NCBI GenBank assembly: GCA_038746605.1
Contig: JBCDKM010000001.1
Span: 62,001-126,000, forward strand
Length of the DNA: 64,000 nucleotides
Direction of reading: 5' to 3'
Source: Rubricoccus sp038746605
GTDB lineage: Bacteria > Bacteroidota > Rhodothermia > Rhodothermales > Rubricoccaceae
The position numbers and the translations under genes were made by a program. How positions within the stretch are numbered: position 1 is the stretch's first letter; each line of letters begins with the position of its first letter. Positions 14,414 to 24,600 of this stretch are shown here, in pieces. The notes under the pieces were generated by a model, which did not search any database, was not told the origin of the DNA, and was given only the letters and a program-made list of their open reading frames with translations.

Positions 14414-16842
14414 TGGATCCCCAGTACCGCTGCTCCAACGAGAACCGCCGCCGCCTGGTGGAGGACCATCCCACGCTCAATGGCATCGACGTGCTGGAGG
14501 TACTCGACGTACGCGCCGAGGCGCTCGGTCTGCCACGTCAGCAGGTGCTGCTCGTCACGTTCCTGAAGCCGCTCGTGAGCGGGAGCCTGGAGACGGCGAA
14601 TGTCCGGGTCGAGGCGCCTCCACGCGCTGCCCCCGTGGGCGTGGTCTGGGCGCGGCGGGCAGCGGACCTTACAACGGACCTCGTCGCGAACCCTGCGTCG
14701 GGTACTGCTCTCACGGAGCGGCAGCGCGACGCCCTCCGAGACGCTCCAGGCGCCGACCGCACACTCATCGTTCTCACCGATGGGACGGGCGATTTCTCGC
14801 GCTACACCCTCCGCCTCGCGGTCTCTCCGGCAGACCTCGAACCACCGACGGGCATCGACCAGCGGCTCGCCTCCATCGCGTTCTCATTCAAGGTGGAATG
14901 TCCGAGCGACTTCGACTGCGCGCTCGAAGACGAGTGTTCGCCAGAGACGTTCGAGGAGCCCGCCATCGACTACCTCGCGAAGGACTATGCCAGCTTCCGG
15001 CGGCTCATGCTAGACCGGATGACCGTGCTCATGCCCGGGTGGCAGGATCGCAGTCCGGCCGATCTTCAGATTGCGCTCGTCGAACTGCTGGCCTACGTCG
15101 GTGATCACCTCAGCTACGCTCAGGACGCCGTCGCGACGGAGGCTTACCTCGGGACTGCGCGCCATCGCGCCTCCGTGCGTCGGCATGCTCGGTTGCTGGA
15201 TTACCCCATGCACGACGGGTGCAACGCGCGTGCCTGGGTCCACCTCGTCGCCGAGGCGGGCCGACCCGTCCCCGTTCCTGCAGGCTCCGTCCTCACGACC
15301 GAAGGGGAAACACCGCTCGTCTTCGAGACGATGCACAACCTCTCCGTGCGAGCGGCCCACAACACGATCTCATTGTACACGTGGGGGGATACCGAGTGCT
15401 GCCTCCCAGTAGGCGCCACCCGAGCGACCCTTCGCGACGGCAACGGTCTTGCCCTTTCGGCAGGAGACGTCCTCATTTTCGAAGAGGTAATCAGTCCGAC
15501 GACTGGGTCCGCATCCGACGCTGATCCGTCTCGGCGCCACGCCGTCCGGCTCGTGCGGGCCAGGGCTGAAACGGACGCGCTCGATGGCACCGCGCTGGTA
15601 GAGATCGAGTGGCACGAGGCCGACGCGCTCCCGTTTGCGCTCCGCATCAGCGCCGTGGTAGAGGGACAGGCCCTCTCAGACGTGAGCCTCGCGCGAGGCA
15701 ATGTCGTCCTCGCCGACCAGGGGCGGACGATAGAAGCAGAGCCGCTCGTACCGTCCATCGTGCCCAGAGGCGGACGCTACCGGCCACGGTTCCGAACCGG
15801 CGACCTCACCTTCGCCGTTCCCTTCGTCGCGGCGAGTGCGCGGGACCTGCCCGCCACCCGAGCGCTCGCGCAAGACCCTCGTGAGGCGCTTCCTGATGCT
15901 GTTCTCCACGACGGCGATGAGCCCTGGATGCCTCAGCGCGATCTTCTCAGCAGCAGTCGCTTCGCCGCCGAGTTCGTCGCCGAGGTGGACGAGGACGGCG
16001 AGGCGACGCTCCGTTTCGGGGATGGCACCCTCGGCAAAGAGCCGACCGCTGGCGCCACGTTCACCGCGACCTACCGCGTCGGCAACGGCCCGGAAGGCAA
16101 CGTCGGCGCGGGGACGCTTTCACAGATCGAGGGCGTGCCGGGCATTCTCGCAGTCCGCAATCCGATGCCTGCCCTGGGGGGCACGAGGGCGGAGAGTTCT
16201 GAGGAAGTCCGGCAGTACGCCCCTCAGGCCTTCCGAACGCAGGAACGCGCCGTGACGGCTGCGGACTACGCTGAGGTGACAGAGCGGCATCCCGACGTCC
16301 AGAAGGCCGCCGCCACGTTCCGGTGGACCGGGAGCTGGATGACGGTGTTCGTCACGGTGGACCGGAAGGGGGGCCTGCCTGTGCGCGAGGACGCGCGTTT
16401 CCTTGGTGAGATCCGCGAGCACATCGGTCAGTACCGCCTCGCGGGGTACGATGTCGAGATCCGGGACCCCATCTTCGTCGCGCTGGACCTCGGGCTTGGT
16501 ATTTGTGTCGCGCCCGGCCATTTCCGCACCGACGTGCAGCGCCACCTCCTCGCGGCCCTCGGCCGGTTCGATCTCCCCGACGGCACGCGTGGCTTCTTCC
16601 ACCCGGACCGGTTCACCTTCGGACAGCCGGTCTACCTCAGCCAGATCTACCGCGCCGCGATGGCAGTCGAGGGCGTGACCTCACTGGAGGTACGGCGCTT
16701 CCGGCGCTTGGGCGAGCCGGACCACGGCGAGATCGAGGCGGGCGTCCTCCGCATCGCTTCGCTCGAGGTCGCCCGCCTCGACAATGATCCCAGCCGACCC
16801 GGCAACGGACGGCTCGATTTTGACCTTACGGGAGGCCTATGA
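14413..16842 (+). CDS. Baseplate J-like wedge protein 1 (Afp11-like)
   Basis: An 809-residue protein of the putative baseplate assembly/J family. The N-terminus has MDPQYRCSNENRRRLVEDHP and IDVLEV, typical of Afp11-like proteins. Near residues 175-230 comes ECSPETFEEPAIDYLAKDYA followed by MLDRMTVLMPGWQDRSPADL, IALVELLAYVGDHLSYAQDA and VRRHARLLDYPMHDG. Residues about 560-690 show the J core (GPEGNVGAGTL, RTQERAVTAADYAEVTERHP). Two such J proteins build the wedge. The ATG at 14413 shares one base with the gp25 stop codon and was chosen over earlier in-frame starts that lie inside gp25. Confidence 0.95.
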   Translation: MDPQYRCSNENRRRLVEDHPTLNGIDVLEVLDVRAEALGLPRQQVLLVTFLKPLVSGSLETANVRVEAPPRAAPVGVVWARRAADLTTDLVANPASGTALTERQRDALRDAPGADRTLIVLTDGTGDFSRYTLRLAVSPADLEPPTGIDQRLASIAFSFKVECPSDFDCALEDECSPETFEEPAIDYLAKDYASFRRLMLDRMTVLMPGWQDRSPADLQIALVELLAYVGDHLSYAQDAVATEAYLGTARHRASVRRHARLLDYPMHDGCNARAWVHLVAEAGRPVPVPAGSVLTTEGETPLVFETMHNLSVRAAHNTISLYTWGDTECCLPVGATRATLRDGNGLALSAGDVLIFEEVISPTTGSASDADPSRRHAVRLVRARAETDALDGTALVEIEWHEADALPFALRISAVVEGQALSDVSLARGNVVLADQGRTIEAEPLVPSIVPRGGRYRPRFRTGDLTFAVPFVAASARDLPATRALAQDPREALPDAVLHDGDEPWMPQRDLLSSSRFAAEFVAEVDEDGEATLRFGDGTLGKEPTAGATFTATYRVGNGPEGNVGAGTLSQIEGVPGILAVRNPMPALGGTRAESSEEVRQYAPQAFRTQERAVTAADYAEVTERHPDVQKAAATFRWTGSWMTVFVTVDRKGGLPVREDARFLGEIREHIGQYRLAGYDVEIRDPIFVALDLGLGICVAPGHFRTDVQRHLLAALGRFDLPDGTRGFFHPDRFTFGQPVYLSQIYRAAMAVEGVTSLEVRRFRRLGEPDHGEIEAGVLRIASLEVARLDNDPSRPGNGRLDFDLTGGL

Positions 16843-19409
16843 ACGACTCTCTCTCTACCTGCGGCTGCACCACGGGCATCGAGCGCCACACCCCGATGTC
16901 CATCGAGAACCGTCCGGGCCTCTCGGCGCTGGCGTACCGCGTCGGCACGCACGGCCGGTTCAATGCCTCCATGCAGGCCGCGATTACCGAGCAGCCCGGC
17001 CTCGCGGCTCTCACCACGCGTGACAGCTCCGATCCCACGCTCGCCCTCGTGGACGCGTGGAGTATGGTCCTCGATGTGCTCTCGTTCTACCAGGAGCGAA
17101 TCGCGAACGAGCACTACCTCCGGACGGCTACGGAGCGATTCTCGGTTCTTCAACTGGCGCGACGGATCGGCTACGAACTCTCGCCCGGCGTCGCGGCCAG
17201 CACGACGCTCGCTTTCACACTGCAAACCGGACCCGGCGTGCCGGACGCTGCCCGGATTCCCATCGGGACGCAGGCCCAAAGCGTGCCCGGGCAGGACGAG
17301 GTGCCGCAGACGTACGAGACCATCGAGGAGATCACCGCGCGACCGGAGTGGCAGGCGATGCGGCCTCAGAGCCGGGTGCCGGTCCCGATCCGGCGGGGCA
17401 CCCAGGAGATCTGGCTGAAAGGCGTCGGTCTCAACCTGCGCCCAGGCGACGGGATACTCCTCGTTGGGAGCGAGCGCGAGGCAGACTCGGGTAGCGAGCG
17501 GTGGGACTTCCGTCCCGTTCGCGAGGTGCACCTAGACCGTGCGCGTGTACTCACGCGCGTCGTCTTTGAGCGCGCCTTGGGCTCGGTTCGGCCTCCCGTC
17601 CTCCCATCCAACGACCCGACGGTCTACGTCCTCCGGCAGCGCGCCGCCCTGTTCGGTGCGAATGCCCCGGACTGGCGCGCGATGCCGGAGAGTGTACAGG
17701 CGGGGTACAAGACCGGAACCCGGACCAACGGCGATCCCATCTTGCCGACCAAGCCCTGGAATGGGAAACTGACGATCCCAGGCGTCCTCGCGCTAGACGG
17801 CGGCGCGTTCACCGAGGGCACCGTCTTCCTCGACGCTCTGTACCCCGAGATCGTACCGGGCAGTTGGGTGGTACTCGCGCATCCCGGTTATTCGGAGGTC
17901 TATCGCGTGGAGGACGTGTTCGAGGACGCGCGCACCGGCTTTACGCTCGCGTCCAAGACGACCCGGCTCAGGCTCGATGGCGAAGACCTCCACCTCCGCT
18001 TCGGTGATCGCCTTCGCGAAACAGTGGTCTACGCCGTCTCTGATGCACTGGAGCGTGCGGAGGCCCCGCTTACAACCCCGGTAGAGGGCGCGACGGTTAC
18101 GCTCGCGGACTCTGTCACGGAACTCTCGCCGGGTCAACTCCTGGCGATCTCTGGGACAGATCTCGATACGGGCGAGACGGTCGCCGAGGTCGCCACCCTC
18201 GACCGCATGCAGAGGGTGGGCGGTCGGATGCGCCTCACATTCGCTCGGCCTCTCTCTCATCGCTACGCGCGAGAGGACGATAGGGACCGCGAGGTCATCG
18301 GGGCTCGGCTGAACGCTAACGTGGCTCGGGCGACGCACGGCAAAGCTGTGGCACACGAGGTACTTGGCAGTGGGGACGGTTCTGTTTCCTTCCAGAGCTT
18401 TGCCTTGAAAAACGCCCCCCTGACCTACACAGCGTCCGGTACCGCGAGTGGGGCCGCTAGCTCGCTAGTGGTGCGTGTCGGAAACGTGAGATGGGACGAG
18501 GTGCCCTCGCTCTACGAACAGCCCGCAGACGCTCGCGTCTATGTCACGCGCCTCGCGGACGACGGCACTGTAACGGTTCAGTTTGGGGACGGTATCCACG
18601 GTGCTCGCCTTCCCACAGGTAGTGAGAATGTGACCGCGAGCTATCGTCACAGTATCGGGATGGAAGGGCTGGTGAACGCCGGACAAGTCCGGCTCCTGAT
18701 GACCCGTCCGCTGGGGGTCAAGGATGCCCTAAATCCAGAGGCGCCACGTGACGCTGCAGCCCCTGAGCGCTTAGAGGATGCACGCCGGAACGCGCCACTC
18801 ACTGTTCTGACGCTCGACCGCATCGTCTCCGTGCAAGACGTGGAAGACTTCGCGCGCGCGTACGCGGGCATCGGAAAGGCCAAGGCGTCTGTGCTCTGGA
18901 GTGGTGAGCGCGAGATCGTGCACTTGACGATCACGGGAATGCAAGGGGCCGTTGTGAGCCCGGACTCCGACCTGTTCAGCGGGTTGCGTGCGTCGCTGGA
19001 CGCGGCCCGGCACGTGCACGCTGAGATCGTCGTGGCGCCTCACGAGGCAATCTCCTTCGGGCTCGAAGCGACCGTCGCGGTGGATCCGGCCTTTCTCTCC
19101 GGCGATGTGCTGGTCGCCGTTGAAGCGGCGCTGGCGGAGGCGTTCGCCTTCGAAGCTCGTGACTTCGCGCAGGGCGTCAGCACCGCCGAAGTGCTCGCCA
19201 CGATGCAGGCAGTCGGGGGCGTCGTTTACGTGGACTTGAGGTCCCTCGGTGGACAGGATCCCTTCGCGAATCCCTGGCTCGTCTCCAACCCTGCTCGGCA
19301 GCTGGGCCCCTCAACGAGCGCCGCCTCGGTGGGCACAGCGGACATCCAGAGGGCTCAACTGCTCACCATTGATCCCGCGCACATCGTGCTCTCAGCCATC
19401 GCGCCATGA
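16839..19409 (+). CDS. Baseplate J-like wedge protein 2 (Afp12-like)
   Basis: An 856-residue second wedge protein of the putative baseplate assembly family. The start MNDSLSTCGCTTGIERHTP carries the short CxC motif usual for this family, followed by NRPGLSALAYRVGTHGRF, ALVDAWSMVLDVLSFYQERI, ANEHYLRTATERFSVLQLAR and RIGYELSPGVAAST. Around residues 590-640 it has VQFGDGIHGARLPTGSENV and the J-like core (SVQDVEDFARAYAGIGKAKA). It overlaps both neighbouring genes by four bases. With the previous gene it forms the heteromeric wedge ring that transmits the trigger signal. Confidence 0.95.
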   Translation: MNDSLSTCGCTTGIERHTPMSIENRPGLSALAYRVGTHGRFNASMQAAITEQPGLAALTTRDSSDPTLALVDAWSMVLDVLSFYQERIANEHYLRTATERFSVLQLARRIGYELSPGVAASTTLAFTLQTGPGVPDAARIPIGTQAQSVPGQDEVPQTYETIEEITARPEWQAMRPQSRVPVPIRRGTQEIWLKGVGLNLRPGDGILLVGSEREADSGSERWDFRPVREVHLDRARVLTRVVFERALGSVRPPVLPSNDPTVYVLRQRAALFGANAPDWRAMPESVQAGYKTGTRTNGDPILPTKPWNGKLTIPGVLALDGGAFTEGTVFLDALYPEIVPGSWVVLAHPGYSEVYRVEDVFEDARTGFTLASKTTRLRLDGEDLHLRFGDRLRETVVYAVSDALERAEAPLTTPVEGATVTLADSVTELSPGQLLAISGTDLDTGETVAEVATLDRMQRVGGRMRLTFARPLSHRYAREDDRDREVIGARLNANVARATHGKAVAHEVLGSGDGSVSFQSFALKNAPLTYTASGTASGAASSLVVRVGNVRWDEVPSLYEQPADARVYVTRLADDGTVTVQFGDGIHGARLPTGSENVTASYRHSIGMEGLVNAGQVRLLMTRPLGVKDALNPEAPRDAAAPERLEDARRNAPLTVLTLDRIVSVQDVEDFARAYAGIGKAKASVLWSGEREIVHLTITGMQGAVVSPDSDLFSGLRASLDAARHVHAEIVVAPHEAISFGLEATVAVDPAFLSGDVLVAVEAALAEAFAFEARDFAQGVSTAEVLATMQAVGGVVYVDLRSLGGQDPFANPWLVSNPARQLGPSTSAASVGTADIQRAQLLTIDPAHIVLSAIAP

Positions 19410-21679
19410 CTCGCCTGACCCCGGACGCTCTGTTCGACCTGCTCCCGGCGATCTATCGCAACCGCGATGGAGAGAACGGTCCGCTCCGGGCTCTCATGAT
19501 GGTGCTCGCGGAGCAGGGGCGTCTCCTCGAACGGGACATCGAGCGGCTGTACGACAACGCCTTTATCGAGACCTGCGACGAGTGGGCGGTGCCCTACCTC
19601 GGCGATCTCCTGGGTGTGCGCAACCTCCACGGCCTCGGCGAGGTCGTGGGCTTCAGTCAACGGTCTCGCGTCGCGAATGCCCTCGCGTACCGACGGCGGA
19701 AGGGAACGGCGACCATGCTGGAGCAGCTCGCTCGCGACACGACTGGCTGGCCTGCCCGCGCGGTCGAGTTCTTTGAACACGTCGCCACGACCCAGCACAT
19801 CAACCACCCACGCCTCCACAACCATCGCGCGCCGGACCTTCGCAGGTCCGACGTCCTCGACCGAATCGACACGCCGTTCGATACCGTCGCGCACACGGCC
19901 GACGTGCGCCGGATCGCGAGCGGGCGCGGTCTCCACAACATCCCCAACGTCGGGGTCTTCCTCTGGCGGCTTCAGGCCTACCCGCTGGAGGCCACCGAAG
20001 CCCGCCCGGTGACGGATCCGCCCGATGGCCGGTACTGGCTTCACCCGTACGGTCTTGATGCGCCGCTCTTCAACGAGCCGCAGACCGAGACAGAGATCAC
20101 CCACCTGGCAGAGGAGGTCAACGTGCCTGCGCCGCTGCGACGCCGACCTCTGTACGAGGAGCTGGTCGCGAGGCGAGAGGCCTTCCGGGCTGAAGTGGCC
20201 CCCGATCCGGTCTATTTCGGAAGCGAGGAGCAGAGTAGGGGCCACTCGCTCGCGTCCGTTGTCGGCGTCGTCCTCGATGGCGAGGTGCTGCGTCCTGAGC
20301 AGATCCTCATCTGCGACCTCTCAAACTGGACCGTCCCAGGCTCAGAGGCCATCACCGACCGAGACGGCGAGACCATGCAGACTCGTGTCTCGATAGACCC
20401 TGTCTTGGGCCGCCTCGTGACGCTCGGGGGCCCACCCGGTCCCTCTCGGGTGGAGGTTGGGCACGCGTACGGCTTTCCTGGCGACGTGGGAGGGGGGCCG
20501 TACGACCGGCAGGCGTCGTTGGCGGACGCGCTCCCACAGGGCCCCACGTGGTCCGCACGGGTCTCCAAGGCGGCGGGCTGGCTATCGGTGCCAGAGGTCA
20601 TCGAGGCGGAGAACCGGTTTGGCTCGCTGGAGGAGGCCCTCCACCACTCTGCCCGAGGCTGGCACACCCAGCCCGCCGGGGCTGTCGGCGTCATTACGGT
20701 CGAGGATGGCTCTACGTATGCGGAGAGTCTCGTCGGGCCGAACCGGATCCGCATCCCTGAGGGAAGCCGCCTCGTGATCGCAGCCGGGACCCGTGCGGAC
20801 GATGGCACGCCTCGCCTGACAGAGCGCCGCGCCCATCTCCTCACGGATGTAGTGGTCGAAGGGATTGCTCCGCCGACGAGTACCACTCCGGGTGTCCTCG
20901 CGCTCGATGGGTTCCTCATCGAGGGAGAGGTTCGCGTGATCGGGAGCAGCGAGAGCGCCTCTCTCGGCGGGCTCCGGGTGGCCCATTGTACCGTCGGCCT
21001 ACAGGAAGCGACGTCGCCCCGTGGCGTCACGGTCGGCGGGTCTGCCTCGGCAAACCGCGAGCTCGTCCTCGACATCGATCACAGCCTCTGCGGGCGCATA
21101 TCGGCGCCGGAGACCATCGGTGGTATCCGCTTGCGAGACACCGTCGTCCAGGGACGAGGGTATGCCCTGGCGGAGACGCCAGACCGACCGGGACCACCCG
21201 CGAGCATCGAGCGATGCACACTGTTTGGGAGGGTCCACGTCCGTGAGATCTCGCTCGGCTCAGAGACTCTCTTCACTGAGCCTGTCATCGTGGAGCGTCT
21301 CCAGAGTGGATGCGTCCGGTTTAGCTACGTGCCGTCTGGATCGCGCACGCCCCGCCGATTCCGCTGCCAGCCAGATCTCGCGCTCCGAAAGCGGGCCGAG
21401 GCCCTCCGCCTCGGTCCAAACGAGAGCCTACCCCTCGTGGAGCGCACGCGCATCCTCGGGCGGCTTCGCCCCTCCTTCACGGCTGTTCGCTACGGCGAGC
21501 CCGCCCTCGCGCAGCTCGCGGAACGATGCGCTGGTGAGATCCGCACGGGCGCCGAGGATGGCTCCGAGATGGGGGTCTGGAGTCATCTCAAACAGCCCCA
21601 ACGCCTCGCCAACCTCAACGCCGGTCTGGAGGACTACCTCCGGTTCGGCCTCGAAGCGGGCGTCCTCTTCGTGACTTGA
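19406..21679 (+). CDS. Phage tail protein I-like (gpI) baseplate protein with beta-rich C-terminus
   Basis: Of 757 residues, about the first 200 match phage tail protein I: LTPDALFDLLPAIYRNRDGE, LRALMMVLAEQGRLLERDIE, DEWAVPYLGDLLGVRNL and RVANALAYRRRKGTATMLEQ. The middle and C-terminal regions are beta-rich and repetitive (residues about 480-620), consistent with a beta-helix. The protein ends with GEIRTGAEDGSEMGVWSHLK and LEDYLRFGLEAGVLFVT. Classical gpI has about 200 residues, so the long extension probably forms or anchors a fibre. It overlaps the J2 gene by four bases and is followed after 14 bases by the DUF6519 gene. Confidence 0.88.
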   Translation: MTRLTPDALFDLLPAIYRNRDGENGPLRALMMVLAEQGRLLERDIERLYDNAFIETCDEWAVPYLGDLLGVRNLHGLGEVVGFSQRSRVANALAYRRRKGTATMLEQLARDTTGWPARAVEFFEHVATTQHINHPRLHNHRAPDLRRSDVLDRIDTPFDTVAHTADVRRIASGRGLHNIPNVGVFLWRLQAYPLEATEARPVTDPPDGRYWLHPYGLDAPLFNEPQTETEITHLAEEVNVPAPLRRRPLYEELVARREAFRAEVAPDPVYFGSEEQSRGHSLASVVGVVLDGEVLRPEQILICDLSNWTVPGSEAITDRDGETMQTRVSIDPVLGRLVTLGGPPGPSRVEVGHAYGFPGDVGGGPYDRQASLADALPQGPTWSARVSKAAGWLSVPEVIEAENRFGSLEEALHHSARGWHTQPAGAVGVITVEDGSTYAESLVGPNRIRIPEGSRLVIAAGTRADDGTPRLTERRAHLLTDVVVEGIAPPTSTTPGVLALDGFLIEGEVRVIGSSESASLGGLRVAHCTVGLQEATSPRGVTVGGSASANRELVLDIDHSLCGRISAPETIGGIRLRDTVVQGRGYALAETPDRPGPPASIERCTLFGRVHVREISLGSETLFTEPVIVERLQSGCVRFSYVPSGSRTPRRFRCQPDLALRKRAEALRLGPNESLPLVERTRILGRLRPSFTAVRYGEPALAQLAERCAGEIRTGAEDGSEMGVWSHLKQPQRLANLNAGLEDYLRFGLEAGVLFVT

Positions 21680-21693
21680 TCCCGGTCCCTCCG

Positions 21694-24600
21694 ATGAAAG
21701 CCGACTTCTCCCGCTCCTCCTTCGATCCCTCGCGCCAGTTCAAGCGCGTCTCGCTCCAGCAAGGCCGAGTCCAGACTGACGCAGACGCGAACGAACAGCT
21801 CGACATCGTCTTCTACCGCGCCGAGACCGAGGCGGCCGATCTCATCGGTGGTTGCGGTGGCCCGATCCACGATGCGGGCTTTGCGCTCGTTCTCGATGGA
21901 GGGGACCTCCGGGTGGGAATGGGGAGGTACTACGTGGACGGCCTGCTCGTGGAGAACAGGGCGGAGGCGACGTATCGGGAGCAGCCCTTTTTGCCCCTGA
22001 GCGACGCGGTACGCGAGGCGCTCGGCCTCGGCGATGCTCTCGTAGACCCTGGGACCGGACGCTACCTCGTCTACCTCGACGTGTGGGAGTGGCACCGGAC
22101 CGCCCTGGAAGTTCCAGGCATTCGCGAGGTCGCCCTCGGAGGACCTGACACCGCCACGCGAACTCAGGTCGTGTGGCAGGTCAAGCTCCACGCCTTACCG
22201 GACGATTCTGAGACAGAGGAAGACCTGTTCAACTGCGCCGGGCCGGTCCCATCGTGGGACGCGCTCATCGCGCCGAGCACGGGGCAGTTGCGAGCGAGCA
22301 CGAACACGGCCGACCGCTCCAGCGATCCGTGCATCGTGCCGCCAGGTGCGGGGTATCGCCGCCTTGAAAATCAGCTGTACCGCGTGGAAGTCCACGCGGG
22401 AGGGAGCCGTCGCGACGCGTCCTTCAAGTGGGACCGCGACAATGGCACCATCCTCGCCCGTCTCCTCGAACAGAGCCCGGATGGGACCCGTTGGACGCTC
22501 AGCAGCCCAGGCCGGGACGCCGTGCTACGCTTCGCGCCTGGCGATTGGGCGGAGGTGACCAACGACGCGAGAGAGCTGCACGGCCTCCCGGGAAGCCTCG
22601 TCCAGGTGATCTCCGTGGAGGGAAGTGCCATAACTGTGGATCCCTCCACGATGATCGCGGCCACCGGCACCTTCGACCTGGGCTCCATCGACCCTGAAGA
22701 CGCTACTCTCGCGCCGAAGGTGCGCCGTTGGAACGGCGTGTTTTCTGGATCAAGCAGCGTGGAGCCTCTTGAAGACGGCGTTCAGGTCGAGCTCCGAGGG
22801 GACTCGCGGACGCTCTCCCGCACGTACCGAACAGGCGACTACTGGACCATTCCGGCGCGTACCAACACGGGGACCATCGAGTGGACGAAGAAGAACGACG
22901 GTTGGGCTCCCGCCGAGGGAATCCGCCACCGGTACTGCCGCCTCGGCCTGGTGACGCGAGGTGACGGATGGGAGCCGGAACGCCTTTCGGATTGCCGTTG
23001 GCTGTTCCCTCCCGTCACGGGGTTGACTCGCCTGTCCTATGTCGGAGGGGACGGTCAGGAAGGGGTGCCGGGCGAGACGCTGGACATCCCGTTGCAGGTC
23101 GGGGTCGCGAACGGGTCCTATCCTGTGGAGGGAGCTACCGTCGAGTTCCGGGTGTTGAGTGGCGGGGGGAGCATTGGCGCCGCGAGTCCGACGGATGCCG
23201 ATGGGTTGACGTCCGTCCGATGGCGTCTTGGCAACGAAGCGCATCAACAGGTGGAGGCTGTCCTGCTAGACGCTGCGGGAGACGCTGTCCATTTGCCCAT
23301 CCAGTTCTCTGCACAAACGGAAGACCTCGTGCTGGACTACGTCGGTGGAGACGGGCAGCATGGTGCGGCAGGCGAAGCGCTCTCGTATCCGCTCCAGGTA
23401 GGGGTCTCGCGAGGATCCGCACCGGTAGCAGGCGAACGGGTCCGGTTTCGGATTCTCACGGAGGGAGGCGGACGCCTCAACGGTCAACCACGGGAGGTCG
23501 TGGTCCCGACCACCCGCGATGGCACGGCCTCTGTGGAGTGGACGCTTGGCACGGGCGACCAGCATCGCGCCGAGGCGGTCCTCCTCGGTCCAGACTCCCG
23601 AAGCACGGTCCACCTACCGGTTCGGTTCGCGGCGCAGATCGGCGGTCCCGCAGAGGCCGATCCAGGCTTCCATGTCATGGAGGTGAACTGGAAAACCGGA
23701 GCGGTGCTACGGAACGACGGGCTTGCAGACTACAGCGACGTAGGGTCTGGGTTGGTATTCGGCTTCGACGCGGAGATCGCCGCTGAGGCTATCGAAGGAG
23801 GCCCCGGTGACGCATCCGAGTTCCCGATTGCCAAGCCCGTTTGCACGCTGACCGTCCACCTCCCGTACCCGCTCGACGAGGCCGAGCGAAGCCTGTGGGA
23901 TCTTTCGCCATTTGGCACCCGGCCCATCCGCCTCGATGGCCGGATCGAGGCTCTTGAGAACCGACTCCTGTGGCAGCCGGCATCAATCGTTCGAGAGTGG
24001 CTGAAGCGCAACCCCGTCGCGGGATTACGTGAGATGGAGGTGGCGGATCGCCTGCTCTGCTCCGTGACGTTGAAGGGGGACAAGATTTGGACGCCGGGGG
24101 AAGAGAAACACCGAGTCTATCTCGACGGGGAGGCGTTCGGAATCCCCCGGTCGTCAGACCAGGGCACCGATGTCGTCCTTCCGACAGGTGACGGACGGCG
24201 GGGCAGTGACCTCGAGATGTGGTTCTGGCTCGTGGAGGAACGCGAGAGGACCGGCCCAAGAATCGCGACCGACCCCGCCGTGGCACGCTTCCCCGGATTC
24301 ATCCGGTGGGGAGAGACGGCAGAGTCTCCGCTCGTCATTCGCAACACTGGCGATGAGACGCTGAGTATCGAGAGGTTCAAGACTGAACCGGACGTGTTCG
24401 CGGTCAAGGACGAGAGGCGGTTTCCCTTAGATCCGGGAGAATCGCGGCAGGTCACCGTCACGTTCACCTCCAATGGCGATCAGTTCGACGGCGAGCTGTT
24501 CATTGAGAGCAACGCCACCAACGATCCGGGACTCCGAGTCCCGCTCAGCGCAGAGGCCAGTGGGGGGGAGTCTCGGTTCCAGTTCATCCACGGCGTGCCA